A DNA stretch of 22,111 bases from a virus, in IMG/VR virus record IMGVR_UViG_3300046010_014000, positions 1-22,111 of that record; one strand, written 5' to 3'. The notes below the pieces were generated by a model. That model made no database searches. It worked only from the letters and a program-made list of their open reading frames with translations, and had not been told where the DNA came from. A program made the position numbers and the translations under genes. Each line of letters starts with the position of its first letter. The stretch's first letter is position 1. This document shows positions 20,104-22,111 of this stretch, piece after piece.

Positions 20104-20209
20104 AATTATATTTATTTGGCCTGGGGTTTTTCAGGTTTGGCAAGACGATGTCCTAATCTACGAAGGAACCTCTTATAAAATGGCTCAACTAGCCACAGTA
20201 CCGTTCTAA
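20096..20209 (+). CDS. 37-residue hypothetical protein
   Basis: A frame of 37 codons starts at ATG 20096, eight bases before the end of the previous gene, with GGAG seven bases upstream, and ends at TAA 20207-20209. It reads MTEIIFIWPGVFQVWQDDVL, then IYEGTSYKMAQLA. It is short but follows the local overlap style and has a hydrophobic, aromatic-rich core. I recall similar short W-rich proteins in phages without any function. It is the last rightward gene, only 11 bases from the converging endolysin gene, with no visible terminator between them. Confidence 0.5.
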   Translation: MTEIIFIWPGVFQVWQDDVLIYEGTSYKMAQLATVPF

Positions 20210-20220
20210 ACAGGAAATAC

Positions 20221-20655
20221 TTAAACATCATTACAGAACATGGCCTTTTCAGCGGCTCGGCGCTTGACTAGGCCATTTAGCTTTTGGCCTCCGGCATACA
20301 CCCACTTATCAAACTCATGGGAAGCAGCATTTTTCTTACCTTCCCTTAAAAGCTTATACATAGTGCTCTTTTTAAAGGCTCCTATGCCTATATTGTATAT
20401 AAAACATACAAGGGCATCAAATTCATACTGCTTTAGCTTGTTTTCAAATAGATTGGTAAGCTCTAAGCCTATATCTAGGACGTGGGCCATTAATAGGTAA
20501 TCGGCTGTCCTTTGCGTTATAGTGAGCCCAAATTGAATGCCTTTGCCTGTGGTACCCCATCCTATGGTCCATACCCCAGCAGAGTCCTGGTAAGCTTTTA
20601 AACGGCAAGATTCAAACCTTTTAATTAGGTTTATAGCCCTTTCGGAAGGAATCAT
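20221..20655 (-). CDS. Endolysin, GH24 lysozyme (T4-type muramidase)
   Basis: The 144-residue product has the canonical catalytic triad spacing E-x8-D-x5-T: E15 in KRFESCRLKAYQ, D24 in QDSAG, T30 in WTIGWGTT. The rest matches GH24 lysozymes (CFIYNIGIGAFKKST, and FDKWVYAGGQKLNGLVKRR). It cleaves the N-acetylmuramic acid-GlcNAc bond in peptidoglycan. There is no signal peptide, so it needs the holin encoded just upstream to reach the cell wall. Its ATG overlaps the holin stop (ATGA), with no strong ribosome site, so translation is coupled to the holin. The pair converges on the early unit at 20209. Confidence 0.95.
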   Translation of the reverse strand: MIPSERAINLIKRFESCRLKAYQDSAGVWTIGWGTTGKGIQFGLTITQRTADYLLMAHVLDIGLELTNLFENKLKQYEFDALVCFIYNIGIGAFKKSTMYKLLREGKKNAASHEFDKWVYAGGQKLNGLVKRRAAEKAMFCNDV

Positions 20656-21029
20656 TTTTTATCTGATTGATTAAGCTTGTCTATAAGCATGTGAATAATG
20701 GACATGCCTGAGATACGCTCAATATTCTCCATTACACTTTTAAGCTCGGTAAGTCCTATAAAACCGGCTAAAACTTTGACAATAGGAACCGCATCTCCTG
20801 TCATATATTGCTCGGTAAGGAACCCTAGCATAATGACGGCCTCATACACAGTCGTTTTAATGATTGTGCGCTTAAGTCCCGAAGAGGTGATCCTCTTCTT
20901 CTCCTTTCTAGCCGCCATTATGCCTGAAATCAAATCCACCACAGTAAGCACCATTACGGTGATTAGTGTAGCCTTAATGGGCATAAACACCATTGCTATA
21001 GAAGCTAAGAATGCTGTAAACTTTTGCAT
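20652..21029 (-). CDS. Phage holin (holin 4 type)
   Basis: The 125-residue product has hydrophobic segments at about 5-32 (FLASIAMVFMPIKATLITVM, and VLTVVDLISGIMAA), 63-78 and 83-100. The motif D-L-I-S-G-I-M-A-A followed by K-K-R-I-T-S-S-G-L-K-R-T matches the toxin-secretion/phage-lysis holin (Phage_holin_4) family. It would form inner-membrane lesions that release the endolysin and time lysis. It starts in a TAATG overlap with the glycine-rich gene and lacks a Shine-Dalgarno, so it is probably coupled. Holin then endolysin is the usual lysis order. Confidence 0.88.
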   Translation of the reverse strand: MQKFTAFLASIAMVFMPIKATLITVMVLTVVDLISGIMAARKEKKRITSSGLKRTIIKTTVYEAVIMLGFLTEQYMTGDAVPIVKVLAGFIGLTELKSVMENIERISGMSIIHMLIDKLNQSDKK

Positions 21030-21877
21030 TAGGAAAATGTTACCGTCTCAGAAGAAGTTGAAGTGGCTGTAATAGTGTATATCTTATAGCCAGGTACAGA
21101 TGTGCTCACTGAGCTTGTCACACCTGCTGAGAAAGTAGCTGTACGTGTATCGGGAATTTTTAGTATAATTACGCCCGAGCCACCATTAGATCCCATAGAG
21201 TTATAGCCACCGCCTCCACCGCCTCCGGTGTTAGCAGTGCCTGCTGTATTGCTAGCTCCTGAAGCATTTCGTCCGTTACCGCCTCCACCTGTGCCACCTG
21301 TTCCACCTGCGCTGGCTCCCCCGCCTCCTCCACCGCCTGCATAATAAACAGCAGAACCTGTGATAGAGCTTTGACTACCAATACCGCCATTTCCTCCGCT
21401 ATTACCTGCTCCATTGCCTCCAACTGCACCAGCACCGCCACCGCCACCTGCTGCTGTAGCTCCGTTAACAGCTAAACCTCCGTTATTACCTTGGGAAGGA
21501 GTACCACTGCCTGGTGTACCTGAAGCGTAAGAACCGCCATCTTCTGTTCCGGCACCGCCGCCACTTCCACCTGATCTACCGTCTTTGTTAGCAGTGCTAA
21601 AAGCTCCACCACCCCCGCCGCCTGCGGAAGTGATTAGGTCAAATACAGAATTTCCACCGTTAGTGCCTTTGTTTGAGGCAGCTCCACCTGTACCGCCTGC
21701 TCCAACGGTTACAGTATAAGGTATGTTTAGACTGACTGTATAATCTACATCAGTCCTAAATCCACCAGCTCCCCCTCCACCAAAGTCACCTCCACCGCCG
21801 CCTCCGGCGACGACAAGGTAATCTAGCTTTAGGCCAGCTTCAATCTTTCTAGCAGCTATAAGCCTTAGAAGATTCAT
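21029..21877 (-). CDS. Glycine-rich tail or fibre-associated protein
   Basis: The 282-residue product starts at ATG 21877 with AGGAT seven bases upstream. After a short N-terminus (RKIEAGLKLDYLVVAG) about half of the residues up to 230 are Gly, in runs like AGGGGGGDFGGGGAGGF and GAGGTGGAAS. The N-terminal LDYLVVAGGGGGG and the closing SGVIILKIPDTRTATFS pattern are typical of phage glycine-rich tail-tip or adhesin proteins, which can form polyglycine sandwiches as in T4-like gp38. It follows a fibre-type gene and precedes the lysis genes, consistent with host recognition. Repetitive glycine codons make this region GC-rich and prone to assembly errors. Confidence 0.78.
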   Translation of the reverse strand: MNLLRLIAARKIEAGLKLDYLVVAGGGGGGDFGGGGAGGFRTDVDYTVSLNIPYTVTVGAGGTGGAASNKGTNGGNSVFDLITSAGGGGGGAFSTANKDGRSGGSGGGAGTEDGGSYASGTPGSGTPSQGNNGGLAVNGATAAGGGGGAGAVGGNGAGNSGGNGGIGSQSSITGSAVYYAGGGGGGGASAGGTGGTGGGGNGRNASGASNTAGTANTGGGGGGGYNSMGSNGGSGVIILKIPDTRTATFSAGVTSSVSTSVPGYKIYTITATSTSSETVTFS

Positions 21878-21878
21878 A

Positions 21879-22111
21879 TTAGTATCCTAGGGCGTAAGTA
21901 CCGTAATAGCTTGTACCATCATAAAATAGATTTATAATATCTACATTACCAGTAGTGTTAGAAAGGGTAGGAGCCCCCGCTGCACCCCATTTTACGCTTA
22001 CTGGGAACGTAATAGTTCCAGGAGTAGCGCCCTGTACAATTTTGAGCAAATATGCTCCACCGGTGACAGGATTAGAGAGGGTGAGGACAAGAGGGCCTGC
22101 TGCATTGATAG
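21879..22111 (-). CDS. Fibre or tail-tip protein, C-terminal part (runs off the right edge)
   Basis: Reading leftward from the edge, a frame that is open from 22109 gives INAAGPLVLTLSNPVTGGAY and ends FYDGTSYYGTYALGY with stop TAA 21881-21879. The visible ~76 residues are beta-type with Gly/Thr/Asn and match the common C-terminal domain of phage fibre or tail-tip proteins (LTLSNP..., TITFPVSVKW, then NTTGNVDIINLFYDGTSYYG). The gene's start is outside the window. It lies directly before the glycine-rich gene (ATG 21877 overlaps the downstream bases), which suggests an appendage cluster. The frame does not join to that of the left-edge fibre (see findings). Confidence 0.65.
   Translation of the reverse strand, partial: INAAGPLVLTLSNPVTGGAYLLKIVQGATPGTITFPVSVKWGAAGAPTLSNTTGNVDIINLFYDGTSYYGTYALGY

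Overview
The window is most likely part of the genome of a double-stranded DNA tailed phage (Caudoviricetes), probably infecting a Gram-negative bacterium. It has portal, HK97-type capsid and large terminase genes, a holin/GH24 endolysin pair, family A DNA polymerase and primase genes, and dense packing with many 1-4 base start/stop overlaps. The DNA is AT-rich, and the promoters I can read are near-consensus sigma70 boxes, so host RNA polymerase probably transcribes the genome. The Gram-negative guess rests on predicted exported and lipoprotein-like products. No integrase, repressor, tRNA, rRNA, CRISPR array or insertion sequence was found. The host cannot be named from the sequence.

Layout. 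Two opposed transcription units leave a divergent control region at about 10820-11055. Leftward (minus strand, 10819 down to 1) is the packaging and virion unit: a coiled-coil protein, a small protein, an HTH protein that may be the small terminase, a GNAT-like protein, two small proteins, large terminase, an acidic protein with repeated A-x-GG-x-V motifs, a small protein, portal, scaffold, major capsid, a rho-independent terminator, a small basic protein, a beta-type protein, an FN3-bearing head-tail adaptor, a small tail protein, and the start of a tail fibre that runs off the left edge.

Rightward (plus strand, 11056-20209) is the early/replication unit: a cold-shock-like protein, a PD-(D/E)XK nuclease with a probable Fe-S cysteine set, four small genes (one a 53-residue membrane protein), a DUF669-like putative ssDNA-binding protein, and family A DNA polymerase. 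After a strong internal promoter come a membrane-anchored ClpP-like serine protease, an archaeo-eukaryotic-type primase, an HNH nuclease, a metallophosphoesterase, a run of small membrane or exported proteins, a predicted exported metzincin-type zinc protease, zinc-ribbon-like small proteins, and a dual-coding overlap near 19.8-20.0 kb.

At the right end, on the minus strand and converging on the early unit, are the C-terminus of a fibre-like protein, a glycine-rich tail protein, holin and endolysin. Polymerase, primase, ssDNA-binding protein and nucleases would form a compact replication/recombination set; no helicase is visible. Tail nozzle and internal virion proteins are also absent, so they probably lie outside the window.

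Points most worth a second look: two promoters that place +1 at the start codon (predicted leaderless mRNAs), a 13-bp inverted repeat in the divergent control region, mutually exclusive hairpins upstream of the polymerase gene, a Leu at the polymerase 762-equivalent position with an altered motif C, and two predicted cell-envelope proteases in the early operon.
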